Shown: positions 8,969 to 17,296, numbered from the stretch's first letter. The stretch: 64,000 bases of DNA from CAUZWH01 sp965247665 (GCA_965247665.1 CBDFHH010000004.1:1054001-1118000); one strand, 5' to 3'. Made by a program: numbers and translations. Notes: generated by a model from the letters alone, not told the origin.

Positions 8969-9080
8969 CTTGGGCTGTACATGGATTCGACAGGGCGCCC
9001 GTATAAGGCTCCGGACCGAAAGAAATTTCCTCAGCCTTCCAATCCGCAGGTCGCGGGTTCGAATCCTGCCGGGCACGCCA
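8969..9080 (+). other. tRNA/tmRNA-like relic
   Basis: At 8983-8995 the sequence GGATTCGACAGGG matches the conserved 5' domain signature of tmRNA. At 9053-9069 a T-arm is intact: stem GCGGG, loop TTCGAAT, stem CCTGC, followed by a 7-base strand, a discriminator base and CCA (9078-9080). The 3' strand CGGGCAC has no pairing partner upstream, and only about 55 bases separate the two blocks, against some 300 in tmRNA. It may be a deleted tmRNA, or a tRNA 3' half left as an integration site. No function is assigned. Confidence 0.4.
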
Positions 9081-9131
9081 CCAATTTAGTCTAGTAAATG
9101 TGGCCTGCTCTCCCGCGGCCTCATTGTTGAT

Positions 9132-9551
9132 TTAATCGGTCATGCGGTCCCGGAACGTAGCCGGCGTCAGGATCGGCACGAAAAAAGTGTCTGCCATGAC
9201 CAGCAGGTCCTTGTCGCCGGCAATCAGCGCGTCGGCCTTGGCTATTAACGCCAGTGCCAGGAACGGGCGGTCGCGGGGATCGCGGCAGTCGGGAACCTCG
9301 GTCGGGTCCGGCACGGTGACGGTTTCGCACCAGGGCAGATAGTCGCCCAGCAGTTCCTCGCGGTCCTCGTCGGTCAGTTCGAACCTGGGATAGGACAGGA
9401 CGCGGATCAGTTCAGCCGTGGTATTACGGCTGGCCAGCGGGCGGATGACGTCCGACTGCCAAGCATGGCGCAGCCACGCCAAAGACCCTGCATGAAACAG
9501 CAAGGCCAAGAGCAACACATTGGTGTCGAGGACGAGACGCGGTTGGGTCAT
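9132..9551 (-). CDS. PIN-domain toxin (COG1569-like)
   Basis: A 139-residue PIN protein: LVLDTNVLLLALLF at the N terminus, a central ELIRVLSYPRFEL segment and DPRDRPFLALAL plus IAGDKDLL near the C terminus, giving the acidic residues of the RNase site. The family is usually annotated as the toxin of a toxin-antitoxin system. It overlaps the upstream AbrB-like gene by four bases (ATGA), so both are expressed together. It ends 51 bases from the tRNA-like relic. Confidence 0.88.
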   Translation of the reverse strand: MTQPRLVLDTNVLLLALLFHAGSLAWLRHAWQSDVIRPLASRNTTAELIRVLSYPRFELTDEDREELLGDYLPWCETVTVPDPTEVPDCRDPRDRPFLALALIAKADALIAGDKDLLVMADTFFVPILTPATFRDRMTD

Positions 9552-9784
9552 CCCGCTTTATCGGCCCCGTCACGGGCCCAGGAGACGGCCTCGGCTACGT
9601 CGTCCTCGGTGATGCCCAGGTCGGCCAGCTTCGAGCGTACGGCGTTGGCGCGGTTGAGTCGCACGGGCGTCAACACGATGCGCCCGTTGTCTTCGGATAC
9701 GTCGAAGTATTCCGTCCCCTGGCAGAACGACAGCACCGCCTTGGGCAGGGTCAGCTGGTTCTTGGAGGTGAGCTTGGCCAGCAT
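9548..9784 (-). CDS. AbrB/MazE-type antitoxin
   Basis: A 78-residue protein beginning MLAKLTSKNQLTLPKAVL, the swapped-hairpin AbrB DNA-binding fold. The C-terminal half (ANAVRSKLADLGITEDDVAEAV) is a likely toxin-binding helix. It precedes and overlaps the PIN toxin gene. The ATG follows a GGAATG-like weak ribosome site. Probably autoregulated from the AT-rich stretch at 9785-9840. Confidence 0.85.
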   Translation of the reverse strand: MLAKLTSKNQLTLPKAVLSFCQGTEYFDVSEDNGRIVLTPVRLNRANAVRSKLADLGITEDDVAEAVSWARDGADKAG

Positions 9785-10120
9785 GGTACATTCCTCTAGT
9801 AAGGATGTAAGGAACCAATAAACTGCCTAGGGCATCGTTTCAATGATTGCCCCATCCATGCCGAGCAGACTATTTACGGCGCGGGCTGGTCTATGGGTGC
9901 GCGGTTTCGGTCCTTCACCGCCCCGCCTCGCGCGGCCAGGTCCGCATCGCGCTCTCGCGCCCGCGCTCGCCGACGCCGCCACATGGCGCGTCAATCTCGC
10001 CGTCGACGCCGGCGATGCCTATGAGGAGGTCGAGCCGATCGCCGAGGGCGACGTCAATTTCGAGGGGCTGAGCTTGGGTGCGGTGCGCCGTACGATGAGA
10101 GGTACAGGGGTGCGTTTCCC
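9785..10120. other. gene-free stretch between antitoxin and autotransporter end
   Basis: Plus-strand open frames here are shadows of GC-rich sequence with no recognisable motif. The AT-rich part near 9785-9840 is the likely promoter/operator of the AbrB/PIN pair. Confidence 0.5.
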
Positions 10121-12379
10121 CTACCAGCGCAATTGTCCGCGCAGCATCACGCCATGGTCGGCCGTCGCGGTCGCACTCTCCCGGCGCTCGCCCTCGACGC
10201 TCAGATTGAGCAACGGCGCCAGCTCGAGCCGACCGCCCACGCGGTACCGCCGGGAGCCTTCGGCCGCCAGCAAAAGGCCGGCAAACGGCGTCACCACACT
10301 CCGATCGACCAGAGCGGAGAGACCATAGCCGAGCTCGGCCTCCAACCGGCCCGCGGGCGCGTTGTCGTTGGCCGGCGCACCGATCATGCCTCGATCCCAC
10401 AATTTTCGCCCACCGCTCGCCGCATCGCCCCAGACCGGGACCAGGCTGAGAGACAGCCCCCGACCGTCGGCGCCCGGGTCGAGGCGGACCAGACCGCCGA
10501 TGCCCCAGTCCTCATGGTCGTCCTCGTGAGCGACAAGCATTCTCCCGCGGCCCTCCAGCGTCAGACCCGAGGCCGGGTCCACATAGCGCAGACGGCCGCC
10601 CACCTCGACGCCGGCGCCGGTCATCGCATCGCCGCCGTCATGACGCAGGCCCAGCTCCAGGGACGGGGTCAGACGCCCGCCCGAGGCGAGTTGCCGCTCA
10701 TGGCTGCCTTCGAGAGACAGGCGAAGACGGCGCACGTCCGAGGTCAGCGGGTTGATGCCGCCGTTGCCCTCGACCTCGACCCGCGCCAGGGAACCCTCGC
10801 CCTTGAGCCGCAGCGCCGTCGTGCCGCCCGCGAGCACATCATCGTCCGAGACCAGCGTGCCGCTCGCACCCACAGCCGCCGTCTTCATATTGGTGTCGCT
10901 CGACTCCCTGCCGCCCACATCGTCCAGGATCTCGATCTCGCCCTGGCCGTAGCCGACCGTTGCCCACAGACCCAGGCCCTCGGGCGAGGCCCAGTTCACA
11001 TAAGGGTGCACGCTGGTCATGCGGCTCTCATAGCTGCCGCCCACCACAATGGCATCGGTCCGGTCCGTATAGTCGAACGAGCCCCGGGACCGGGACAGCG
11101 CCAGGCCGGCCAGGAGATCGGGCCGCACCCGCATGTCGGCCCCGAGATGGACGCTGAAGATGTCGCCGTCCCAATCGACCGTGCTGTCCTCGGCGCCGGA
11201 GAGCTTGCGGTAGTCGCCGCTGCCCCACACCGCGAGACCGCCCAAGCCGCCCGTCCCACCGTTCTCGGCGGCGTTGAGCGGGAGGGCGAACGATGAGCCG
11301 CCCAGCACCTGGGTCAAGCTCAATGTGCCGTCCTCCAGCGCCCGCTGGTTGGACTTCAGAGCATGGTAGAGGCTCGATCGGCCGGCCAGGTTCAATCCCG
11401 CCGGCGCGGCGCTCGAGACTGCCGCATCGATGCGGCCCGTGACCGCCGACAGCGTGCTCGCCGCCATCGCCTGCGCCATCCGCGGCAACACCTCTTCGTT
11501 GACCCGGTTCAGACGCGTCTCGGCAGCCGCCTCGGCATCGTCGACGATCGTCAGCTCGGTCCCCGTGACCGTCACCCCGCTCAGCGTGCCGCTCACGCTC
11601 AGCGTCTCGCCGGTCCCTTCGTCCACCCCGTCCTGGGTCGGATCGAGGCTGAACTTGTCGTCAGCGGTCTCGTAGCCAACCGGGATTTCCAACGTGAAGT
11701 CGGCGACCGCCGCGTAGTCGGTCCCCTCCACCGCCGTGTCGCCGGACGCGCCCACCTTCACCGTCACGTCCTGGGCGGTGCCGAAGGTCGTGCCGCCGTT
11801 CACCGTCGCCGTCACCGTCACCTCGGTCGAGCCGGCGCCCTCGACCACGCTCGCCGGGGTGACCGACAGCGTGATCCCGGTCGGCGGCTCATCGTCGTCG
11901 GTGATCGTCAACGTGGCCTCGATTGTCGTGCCGCCCAGCTCGGCTTTCACAGTCAGCGTCTCGCTGACCCCTTCGTCCACAGTGTCCTCGATTGGCACGA
12001 AGTTGAACGTGTAGCTGCCGACCTGCTCGTTTTGCAGGATGGTCAACGCGAAGTCCTTATCGTCGTCGTTCGGTAAGTCATCGACCGTCTCGTAGTCGGC
12101 CCCCTCCGTCGCCGTGTCGTCGTTTAAGCCCACAGACACATCCCATTGCTGATCCGAGCCAGCGGCCGCGCCCAGGTCGATCGTCACCGTCACAACGGTC
12201 GCGCCGGCGTCCTCGGCCACGGTCGCCGGGGTGACCGACAGCGTCTGGGCACCGGCGTTGGTCGGCAGGGCCAGGGAAACCAGGGCCGTGAGCAGAAAAG
12301 CGGCTGCAGCGCAGCCCGCCCATCGCCTCGCCTTGGCGAAAACGTCAGAAAGGCGACAAACGAGACCTCCGACGTTCAT
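10121..12379 (-). CDS. Calx-beta autotransporter with outer-membrane beta-barrel
   Basis: I place the start at ATG 12379, preceded by GAAGGGAAG; the open frame extends 22 codons further. The 752-residue protein has a long N-terminal signal (AAAAFLLTALVSLALPTNAGAQ). Two Calx-beta-like repeats follow (roughly residues 45-140 and 150-255), each opening with LSVTPA and closing with an ITDDD or IVDDA strand, rich in Asp/Thr and expected to bind calcium. A linker leads to a C-terminal autotransporter barrel of about 350 residues (from VWGSGDYRKLSG to the final RGQLRW with an aromatic last residue, as BAM substrates have). It is likely exposed at the cell surface. Adhesion or host contact is an inference from the domains. 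Confidence 0.88.
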   Translation of the reverse strand: MNVGGLVCRLSDVFAKARRWAGCAAAAFLLTALVSLALPTNAGAQTLSVTPATVAEDAGATVVTVTIDLGAAAGSDQQWDVSVGLNDDTATEGADYETVDDLPNDDDKDFALTILQNEQVGSYTFNFVPIEDTVDEGVSETLTVKAELGGTTIEATLTITDDDEPPTGITLSVTPASVVEGAGSTEVTVTATVNGGTTFGTAQDVTVKVGASGDTAVEGTDYAAVADFTLEIPVGYETADDKFSLDPTQDGVDEGTGETLSVSGTLSGVTVTGTELTIVDDAEAAAETRLNRVNEEVLPRMAQAMAASTLSAVTGRIDAAVSSAAPAGLNLAGRSSLYHALKSNQRALEDGTLSLTQVLGGSSFALPLNAAENGGTGGLGGLAVWGSGDYRKLSGAEDSTVDWDGDIFSVHLGADMRVRPDLLAGLALSRSRGSFDYTDRTDAIVVGGSYESRMTSVHPYVNWASPEGLGLWATVGYGQGEIEILDDVGGRESSDTNMKTAAVGASGTLVSDDDVLAGGTTALRLKGEGSLARVEVEGNGGINPLTSDVRRLRLSLEGSHERQLASGGRLTPSLELGLRHDGGDAMTGAGVEVGGRLRYVDPASGLTLEGRGRMLVAHEDDHEDWGIGGLVRLDPGADGRGLSLSLVPVWGDAASGGRKLWDRGMIGAPANDNAPAGRLEAELGYGLSALVDRSVVTPFAGLLLAAEGSRRYRVGGRLELAPLLNLSVEGERRESATATADHGVMLRGQLRW

Positions 12380-12581
12380 GGCGCTGCTTCCCTTCTGTGC
12401 AAGACCTCGACCGGCAAAGCGGGCCATCCCGTCAATGCGCTCCACTGTCGGAAATATTTACATGAGGCTACGGCATCGGTCCACCGAAAGTCAGGATCTT
12501 CTGCCATTTGGTCACGGCACCGGACGAGGTTGTTCCCGGCCTGCCCTGGTGCAGCACCGGTGGTTGGGGGCGGATTCGACG

Positions 12582-13286
12582 CTACGCCTCGAGGCGCCGG
12601 GCCAGGAGGTTGAAGTCCGGCGCCACGGCGTCCCAATCGGCGGTCGGCTCGCGCTCGCCGGCCCGGTCGGGGCCATATTCCGCGGGGCGGGGCACGAATG
12701 CGGTCGCGAGGCCGGCATCGCGGGCCGCCGCGAGATCGCCATTGTGGGCGGCGACCATCATCACCTGCTCCGGCGCGAGCCCGAGAGCCCCGGCAGAGGC
12801 GCGATAGACCGCCGGTTGCGGCTTGTAGGCGCGGGCGATGTCGGCGCCGAGCAGGGCGTCCCAGGGAAGCGCGGCGGATCTGGCGAGGCGCGCCATCAGC
12901 GCGATCGAGCCGTTGGAGCAGGGCGCGATGAGACGACTTGCCTTCAATGCGTTCAGCCCGGCCACCGCATCCGGCCACGGCGGCAGCCTCTCCCAGGCCC
13001 GGTTGAGGGCGGCGCGGCGCTCCGGCCCGACGTCGCCGTCCAGGCCGAATTCCGCCAAGGTAGCGTCGAGGTTCTCACGGTGGAGCAGGTCGAGCGGCAC
13101 ATAGTCTCGCCGCCCAGCGCGGATCTCTTCCATCGCCGGCTGATATTTCGCCCGCCACGCATCGGCGAAGGCGAAGGAATCGACCGCCCGGCCCGAATCG
13201 GCGAAGAACGCCGCCGTCTGCCGCGCGATGCCGGTGCGCCAATCGACCACCGTGCCGAACACGTCAAACAGCAAGGCCTCGATCAT
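12582..13286 (-). CDS. haloacid dehalogenase type II (HAD superfamily)
   Basis: Started at ATG 13286 (MIEALLFDVFGTVVDWR), giving 234 residues, the usual length. Upstream in-frame codons are Arg/Pro-rich and were rejected. HAD motif I is FDVFGTVVDW with the nucleophilic Asp, motif II is the CSNGSI segment, motif III Lys is AYKPQPAVY, and motif IV is the MVAAHNGDLAAAR region. This matches L-2-haloacid dehalogenases (hydrolysis of 2-haloalkanoates), although many such genes act on other small phosphates or halides. The neighbours are a decayed oxidoreductase and a nitrilase on the same strand. Confidence 0.9.
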   Translation of the reverse strand: MIEALLFDVFGTVVDWRTGIARQTAAFFADSGRAVDSFAFADAWRAKYQPAMEEIRAGRRDYVPLDLLHRENLDATLAEFGLDGDVGPERRAALNRAWERLPPWPDAVAGLNALKASRLIAPCSNGSIALMARLARSAALPWDALLGADIARAYKPQPAVYRASAGALGLAPEQVMMVAAHNGDLAAARDAGLATAFVPRPAEYGPDRAGEREPTADWDAVAPDFNLLARRLEA

Positions 13287-13338
13287 CCCGGCGTCGTGGT
13301 CCTCTATCGGGCGGCAGGCCGCGGCGACGGGCGGGCGG

Positions 13339-13812
13339 TCAACGCGCCTCGACCGTCCAGGTATGGCCGCTGCGCAGGAGAGCGTCGATCCCGGTGGCTC
13401 CGGCCGGCCGCGGCCTTGGCCTCTTCGACCTGCGCGTAGACCGCGGCTTCGCAGCCCTCTTCGGGCTGGCAATAGAGCACGCCGAGGGCCGCCGGGAAGT
13501 CGGGCGGGTTCATCTCCGCCAGCATCCCGGCCAAGGTCCGGTTGGTCCGATCGTGGACCGGAATGTCGGCCTCGCCCACGCCGTCGTCGCCGGGCGCGAC
13601 CACCTCGAGCGAAAGCGTCCCGGGCGAGAGCCGAAGCCCGCGATCCTCCTCCCGGCCGAAGATCGGCCTCTTACCGTGCTCGACGAATATCTGGGATTCC
13701 GGCGCGGTCTTCCGCTCGGCGAAATCGGAGAACGCGCCGTCATTGTAGACGATGCGGTTCTGGAAGATCTTGACGAACGACGCTCCTCGAAGCCGGTGGG
13801 CGCCCTCAGGCG
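13339..13812 (-). pseudogene. 2-oxoacid:ferredoxin oxidoreductase beta subunit, C-terminal relic
   Basis: The frame contains GASFVKIFQNRIVYNDGAFS, then EHGKRPIFG, ADIPVHDRTNRTLAGML and DFPAALGVLYC. These are landmarks of the C-terminal half of KorB/PorB-type beta subunits. The N-terminal half with the thiamine diphosphate and Fe-S sites is missing; the fragment is joined to the end of the nitrilase gene near 13812-13840. Near 13400 the frame shifts: the natural ending (DALLRSGHTWTVEA then stop at 13339-13341) is in the neighbouring frame. Truncation plus frameshift make it non-functional. Confidence 0.8.
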
Positions 13813-13832
13813 GTAGCGGCAGCGCCGTCAAC

Positions 13833-14696
13833 TCATGCACGCGCCGCGGCCGGCAGCTCCGGCGCCGCTTGTTTCGGCGCGGCGAAGTCGCGGTCGTGTT
13901 CGAGCGCCGGGACCATCGCCCGCGCCTTTCGCACCTCGGCAAGGTCGATCTCGGCGATCACGACACCGGGTTCGGATCCACCATCGGCCAGCACCCGCCC
14001 CCAGGGATCGACGATCAGGGAATGGCCGTAGCTGGCGCCGCCGCCGGCATGCGCCCCGCACTGGCACGGCGCGACGACGTAACAGCCGGTCTCGATCGCC
14101 CGCGCCCGCAGCAGGGTGTGCCAGTGCGCCTCGCCGGTGGTCTTGGTGAATGCGCTCGGCACCGCGATCACCTCGGCGCCGGCCTGCGCCAGCGAGCGGT
14201 AGAGCTGCGGGAAACGGAGGTCGTAGCAGATCGTCAGGCCGAGGCGGAATCCGAGCAGGTCGGCGACCACCGCTCGCTCACCGGCGGCGATGGTGGCCGA
14301 TTCGCGGTAGCTTTCGCCGCCGGCGAGATCGACATCGAACAGGTGGATCTTGTCGTAGCGCGCGGCAATCGTGCCGCTCGCATCGAGCAGATAGGCGCGG
14401 TTGACGACCCGCCCGCGAGGATCCGCGATCGCCAGCGAACCGAGCAGCAGCCACGCCGCGTGCCGGCGCGCGAGATCGGCAAACAGCGGCAGCGCCGGAT
14501 GCTCGCTTTCGGCGAACGATTCCGCCATCAGGACGCCGTCGCGCACGTCGAGCCCGGTGAAGTATTCCGGCAGGCAGATCAGCACGGCGCCGTCGCCGGC
14601 GGCGCGCGTCACGAGGTCGGCACACACCGTCAGATTCGGTGCGGTCCGGGCCCCGGCATGGTTCTGGATGCAGGCAACCTTGATCCGCTCCGCCAT
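13833..14696 (-). CDS. carbon-nitrogen hydrolase (nitrilase superfamily)
   Basis: Started at ATG 14696 (MAERIKVACIQNHAG), 287 residues; the open frame extends upstream into Arg-rich noise. The Glu-Lys-Cys catalytic triad is visible: LPEYFTG, YDKIHLFD and ICYDLRFP. The spacing and FTKTTGEAHWHTLLRARAIE segment place it near the Nit1/Nit2 omega-amidase and deaminated-glutathione amidase group. It probably hydrolyses a small amide in the cytosol. It is followed directly by the oxidoreductase relic, which appears to be fused by deletion to its 3' end. Confidence 0.92.
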   Translation of the reverse strand: MAERIKVACIQNHAGARTAPNLTVCADLVTRAAGDGAVLICLPEYFTGLDVRDGVLMAESFAESEHPALPLFADLARRHAAWLLLGSLAIADPRGRVVNRAYLLDASGTIAARYDKIHLFDVDLAGGESYRESATIAAGERAVVADLLGFRLGLTICYDLRFPQLYRSLAQAGAEVIAVPSAFTKTTGEAHWHTLLRARAIETGCYVVAPCQCGAHAGGGASYGHSLIVDPWGRVLADGGSEPGVVIAEIDLAEVRKARAMVPALEHDRDFAAPKQAAPELPAAARA

Positions 14697-14829
14697 CGGC
14701 ACCTCGTTTCTCGACCCACCCGACGTTTTCTCGACCCATCCGACGCGCACCGGCGCAGGCCGGCGCCGACAATATAGCGCAAACTTGGAGCGCCGCGGCA
14801 TCCGCGCAGCCACGCCTCGGCGAGCCTCG

Positions 14830-14925
14830 CGCTTGCGCGGCCCACTGTGCCGCGATGCGCTCGACGCCGGGGCCGCCGCCGTGCACGAGGATGAGGCCGT
14901 TGTACTTCGCCCGTGCCTTTGTCGT
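14830..14925 (-). pseudogene. possible DUF2493-like relic
   Basis: The fragment KYNGLILVHGGGPGVERIAA resembles the nucleotide-binding loop of DUF2493 (YAcAr/SLOG-like) proteins, where a hydrophobic strand leads into HGG..GAE.IA. No start or remaining domain is found, and the frame runs into the nitrilase leader. Recognised from a single motif only. Confidence 0.35.
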
Positions 14926-14987
14926 TCGGCGCGTCGGTTCGATGCCGATCAGCACACTAACTCCTTGATCCCGTTGGCCAAGAGGGG

Positions 14988-15236
14988 TCAACCCCCGCGC
15001 CGGACAACATCGATGACTATGACATCCGAATAGTCCCCCGTCCGGGTGACGGGCGTCAGCCCGGCGTGGATGTCCTCAAGCATGGTGTTGCGGATGCACA
15101 TCATGGCCATGAACTTCGCCAGATCGGCATGGCTGTGAACTTCGCCAGATCGGCATGGCCATGATCTTCGCCAGATCGGCGGCAACCCCTGTTTCGTCAT
15201 CTCTTCATTCATCGGCATGCCATAACGGCAATTCAA
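14988..15236 (-). pseudogene. conserved hypothetical gene disrupted by a tandem repeat
   Basis: An 82-residue frame whose second half, AKFMAMMCIRNTMLEDIHAG and TGDYSDVIVID, looks like a genuine conserved protein; I do not recognise the family. The first half is scrambled by three 26-bp tandem copies (15103-15180). Because 26 is not a multiple of three, each copy reads in a different frame. The C terminus is also cut off at 14988. Confidence 0.5.
15103..15180. repeat. three tandem 26-bp units
   Basis: Units at 15103-15128, 15129-15154 and 15155-15180 share the core ACTTCGCCAGATCGGC with one to three differences in the first half (the third unit has ATCTTCG). They lie inside the disrupted gene at 14988-15236. 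Confidence 0.92.
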
Positions 15237-15261
15237 TCCGGTGGGAGTGGGTCGACGAGAA

Positions 15262-15702
15262 TTAGGGTGAAGGCAATGTCTCGAAGGGGTCTACCGCCTC
15301 GATGCCGAGCGGCACGAAGTGTCGTAATTTTCGCGTCAGGATGGTCAGGCCGCGGCTGCCGGCGGTGGCCGCGATGGCAACATCGGCAAAGCCGGCCGTG
15401 TGCCCGGCAGCGCGCGCCTTGTCCGTCAGCTCCCCCGCCAACCGTGCTGCGGATACATCGAAAGGCAGCACCCGCTCGCCATAGAGATGAAGTACGACCT
15501 CGAGCCAATCACCGAGACCGGCGGCCCGGGAGGCGGATCCGGTCCGTTTGATCTTGGCGATGCCGCCGGAAACCTCGGCGACAGTCACCGCCGACAGGAA
15601 GAGCGCATCGGAGTGCGTGTCCATCCAATCGATCAACTCGAGAGAGCGCTCGCGCCGGCTGCGCGCCCCGACCGACAGCACATTGGTATCGACCAGGTAC
15701 AG
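15262..15702 (-). CDS. FitB/VapC-like PIN-domain toxin, probably CTG start
   Basis: The PIN domain begins YLVDTNVLSVGARS, so translation must start upstream of the GTG at 15681, which would cut off the first catalytic aspartate. In frame, only a CTG at 15702 (or the CTG at 15696) lies between the antitoxin stop (TAG 15712-15714) and this motif, with TAGGAG as a ribosome site overlapping that stop. From CTG 15702 the protein has 146 residues, with LSAVTVAEVSGGI and HTAGFADVAIAATA carrying further acidic residues. It is either a rare CTG start or a mutated ATG. Toxin role is inferred from the family and the antitoxin upstream. Confidence 0.8.
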   Translation of the reverse strand: MYLVDTNVLSVGARSRRERSLELIDWMDTHSDALFLSAVTVAEVSGGIAKIKRTGSASRAAGLGDWLEVVLHLYGERVLPFDVSAARLAGELTDKARAAGHTAGFADVAIAATAGSRGLTILTRKLRHFVPLGIEAVDPFETLPSP

Positions 15703-15711
15703 GAGACGCTC

Positions 15712-15954
15712 CTAGAGCGCGGCGTCCCGTGATGGGCTCATGTCGCGCGGCGGCAGGTCTCTTTCCTCCAGGGGGGCGGCAACCAACAGCCGGCCGAAGG
15801 AAGGAACATCTCGGAGGCGGTTCCATTCATCGACCCCGACGATGACGGCGCGGGGTTTACCGTGGCGGGTGATGACGGTCGTCTCTCCGTGCGCTGCCTC
15901 CTCTACCAGTGCTGACAGCGTCGCTTTGGCCTCGCGCAACTGAATCTTTCGCAT
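15712..15954 (-). CDS. Phd/YefM-family antitoxin
   Basis: An 80-residue protein with the Phd/YefM pattern: MRKIQLREAKATLSALVEEA, then ETTVITRHGKPRAVIVGVDEW. The N-terminal half binds DNA and the C-terminal half neutralises the toxin. The stop TAG is nine bases before the probable toxin start, with the toxin ribosome site overlapping it. Autoregulation is expected from the family. Confidence 0.88.
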   Translation of the reverse strand: MRKIQLREAKATLSALVEEAAHGETTVITRHGKPRAVIVGVDEWNRLRDVPSFGRLLVAAPLEERDLPPRDMSPSRDAAL

Positions 15955-16056
15955 GCCGGCCTCCCAAAAAGAACCAATGTAGTCAGTTTAGGCCAACGTC
16001 CACAATGGGACAATGCATACGGCGATCGGAATTGGTGCCGAGCCGCCGCGATCCGT

Positions 16057-16482
16057 CTAACGCTCCGTGCTGTTCCGTAGCTCCTTGCGTTTGGTGGCCC
16101 ACCCGGCCACCGCATTCAGGTCCTGGTCGATGCTGTCGCCGATGCGGACGGCCGATGTCTTGACGGTATCTCGCGCCAGATGGGCGTAGCGGGCCGTGGT
16201 CTGGACCTGGGTGTGCCCCAAGAGCTTTCCGATCATCGGCAAGCCTTCGCCAAGGGCCAGAGCGCGAGAGGCGAAGCTGTGACGAAGGTCATGAATGCGC
16301 ACACCGTTGAGGCCGGCGCGCTCCCGGATGCGCCGCCAGGGATGTTGCAGGTCGATCAGGTGAGAGCCCGGTTTGCGGCCAACAAGTATCCACGGGTTGT
16401 CTTCATCGCGGGGCAGTGAAGCGAGGAGCCGAACGGCCGACGGCGCCAACGGCAGGTCGTCCCGGCGCAGCGGCCGGGCTGC
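16057..16482 (-). pseudogene. tyrosine recombinase/integrase, C-terminal catalytic part
   Basis: The catalytic region is well kept: IHDLRHSFASRAL (His and second Arg of the R-H-R-H-Y set), LLGHTQVQTTARYAHL with the nucleophilic tyrosine, and a normal C terminus. The N-terminal DNA-binding part and the first catalytic Arg block are missing; family sequence stops near 16482, abutting the end of the GntR gene at 16486. It is one of three integrase relics in the window. Confidence 0.82.
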
Positions 16483-16485
16483 GGG

Positions 16486-17238
16486 CTAGTTCGCGAGCAG
16501 ATCGGATCGCGCATCGTTCAGATGCGCGTCGATGATTCGGGTGGCCGATTCGACGTCGCGCCCGGCGACCGCGGTGAACAGGGCTCGATGCTGGCGGTTG
16601 TACTCCTCGATTCGAACCGGGGTGAGCACTTTGCCCTTCATCGCGTCCCATTGCGCATGGGCGCGAACATCGTTGATTTGCTCGTAAAGCGACATCATCA
16701 GCGGATTCTTCGTCGCGTCAGCCAGGCACTGGTGGAAGTGCTGATCCCATTTCGAGAAATAGTCGGGGTCGGCGTCCGATTTTTCGAGCGCAACGAGTAT
16801 TTCTTCGATGCGTTCGATCTCCCGGGCCGTCGCATTGATGGCGGCCAGCCGAACCATATGGGGCTCGACGGCTGCGCGGACATCGACCAGCTGCAGCGGG
16901 CTCGTGATCTCGGCGACGTCGCGCTCACTGACCCTTGTTCGATGGCTGACGAAGGTTCCGCTGCCGCGGCGGCGGGTCACGAATCCATTGCGCTCCAGAC
17001 TGCTCAGCGCTTCCCGCACGGTCGCCCGCGAGCAGGAAACACCGGCCGCCAATCGGCGCTCGGCCGGCAAGCGATCGCCGAATCGATAGAAACCGTCGAG
17101 GATCGCCTGGCGCAGGTATGCCGCGACACCGGCGGCACCGCCGACCGCCGGCAATTCCGAACTGCTTTCGATTCGGGCCCGGGAGCGGGGGGATTGCGGC
17201 CGGGCCGGCGGCATTGGGCTTGACAGACTCATCGGCAA
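16486..17238 (-). CDS. FadR-subfamily GntR transcriptional regulator
   Basis: A 250-residue protein with an N-terminal winged helix (about residues 38-100: LRQAILDGFYRFGDRLPAER, SCSRATVREALSSLERNGFV) and a C-terminal all-helical FCD ligand domain containing the metal ligands seen as DQHFHQCL and the later HRALF and AHL histidines. It is divergent from the glutamine synthetase operon with 209 bases between the starts, so it is the obvious candidate regulator of that operon, responding to a small carboxylate or amine (inference). Confidence 0.9.
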   Translation of the reverse strand: MPMSLSSPMPPARPQSPRSRARIESSSELPAVGGAAGVAAYLRQAILDGFYRFGDRLPAERRLAAGVSCSRATVREALSSLERNGFVTRRRGSGTFVSHRTRVSERDVAEITSPLQLVDVRAAVEPHMVRLAAINATAREIERIEEILVALEKSDADPDYFSKWDQHFHQCLADATKNPLMMSLYEQINDVRAHAQWDAMKGKVLTPVRIEEYNRQHRALFTAVAGRDVESATRIIDAHLNDARSDLLAN

Positions 17239-17266
17239 CGACTTTAAGATTCGGAACGATTCGGAA

Positions 17267-17296
17267 TTGGTTAAACTGGTCTATTATTGGTATGTA
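17267..17296 (+). promoter_or_regulatory. candidate promoter of the glutamine synthetase operon
   Basis: TTGGTT (17267-17272) and TATGTA (17291-17296) are spaced by 18 bases, in an AT-rich island between the divergent GntR gene and the operon. The same island contains GGT...ACC-like half sites suitable for a GntR protein, but no clean palindrome. Confidence 0.35.

Noticed and set aside
10133..11296. Long plus-strand open frame of 387 codons inside the autotransporter gene
   Set aside because: It is the antisense shadow of a GC-rich coding region with Arg/His/Ala composition and no motif; the minus-strand frame has signal peptide, repeats and barrel.
15103..15180. CRISPR array at the 26-bp units
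   Set aside because: Units are directly adjacent with no unique spacers, and no cas gene is present.
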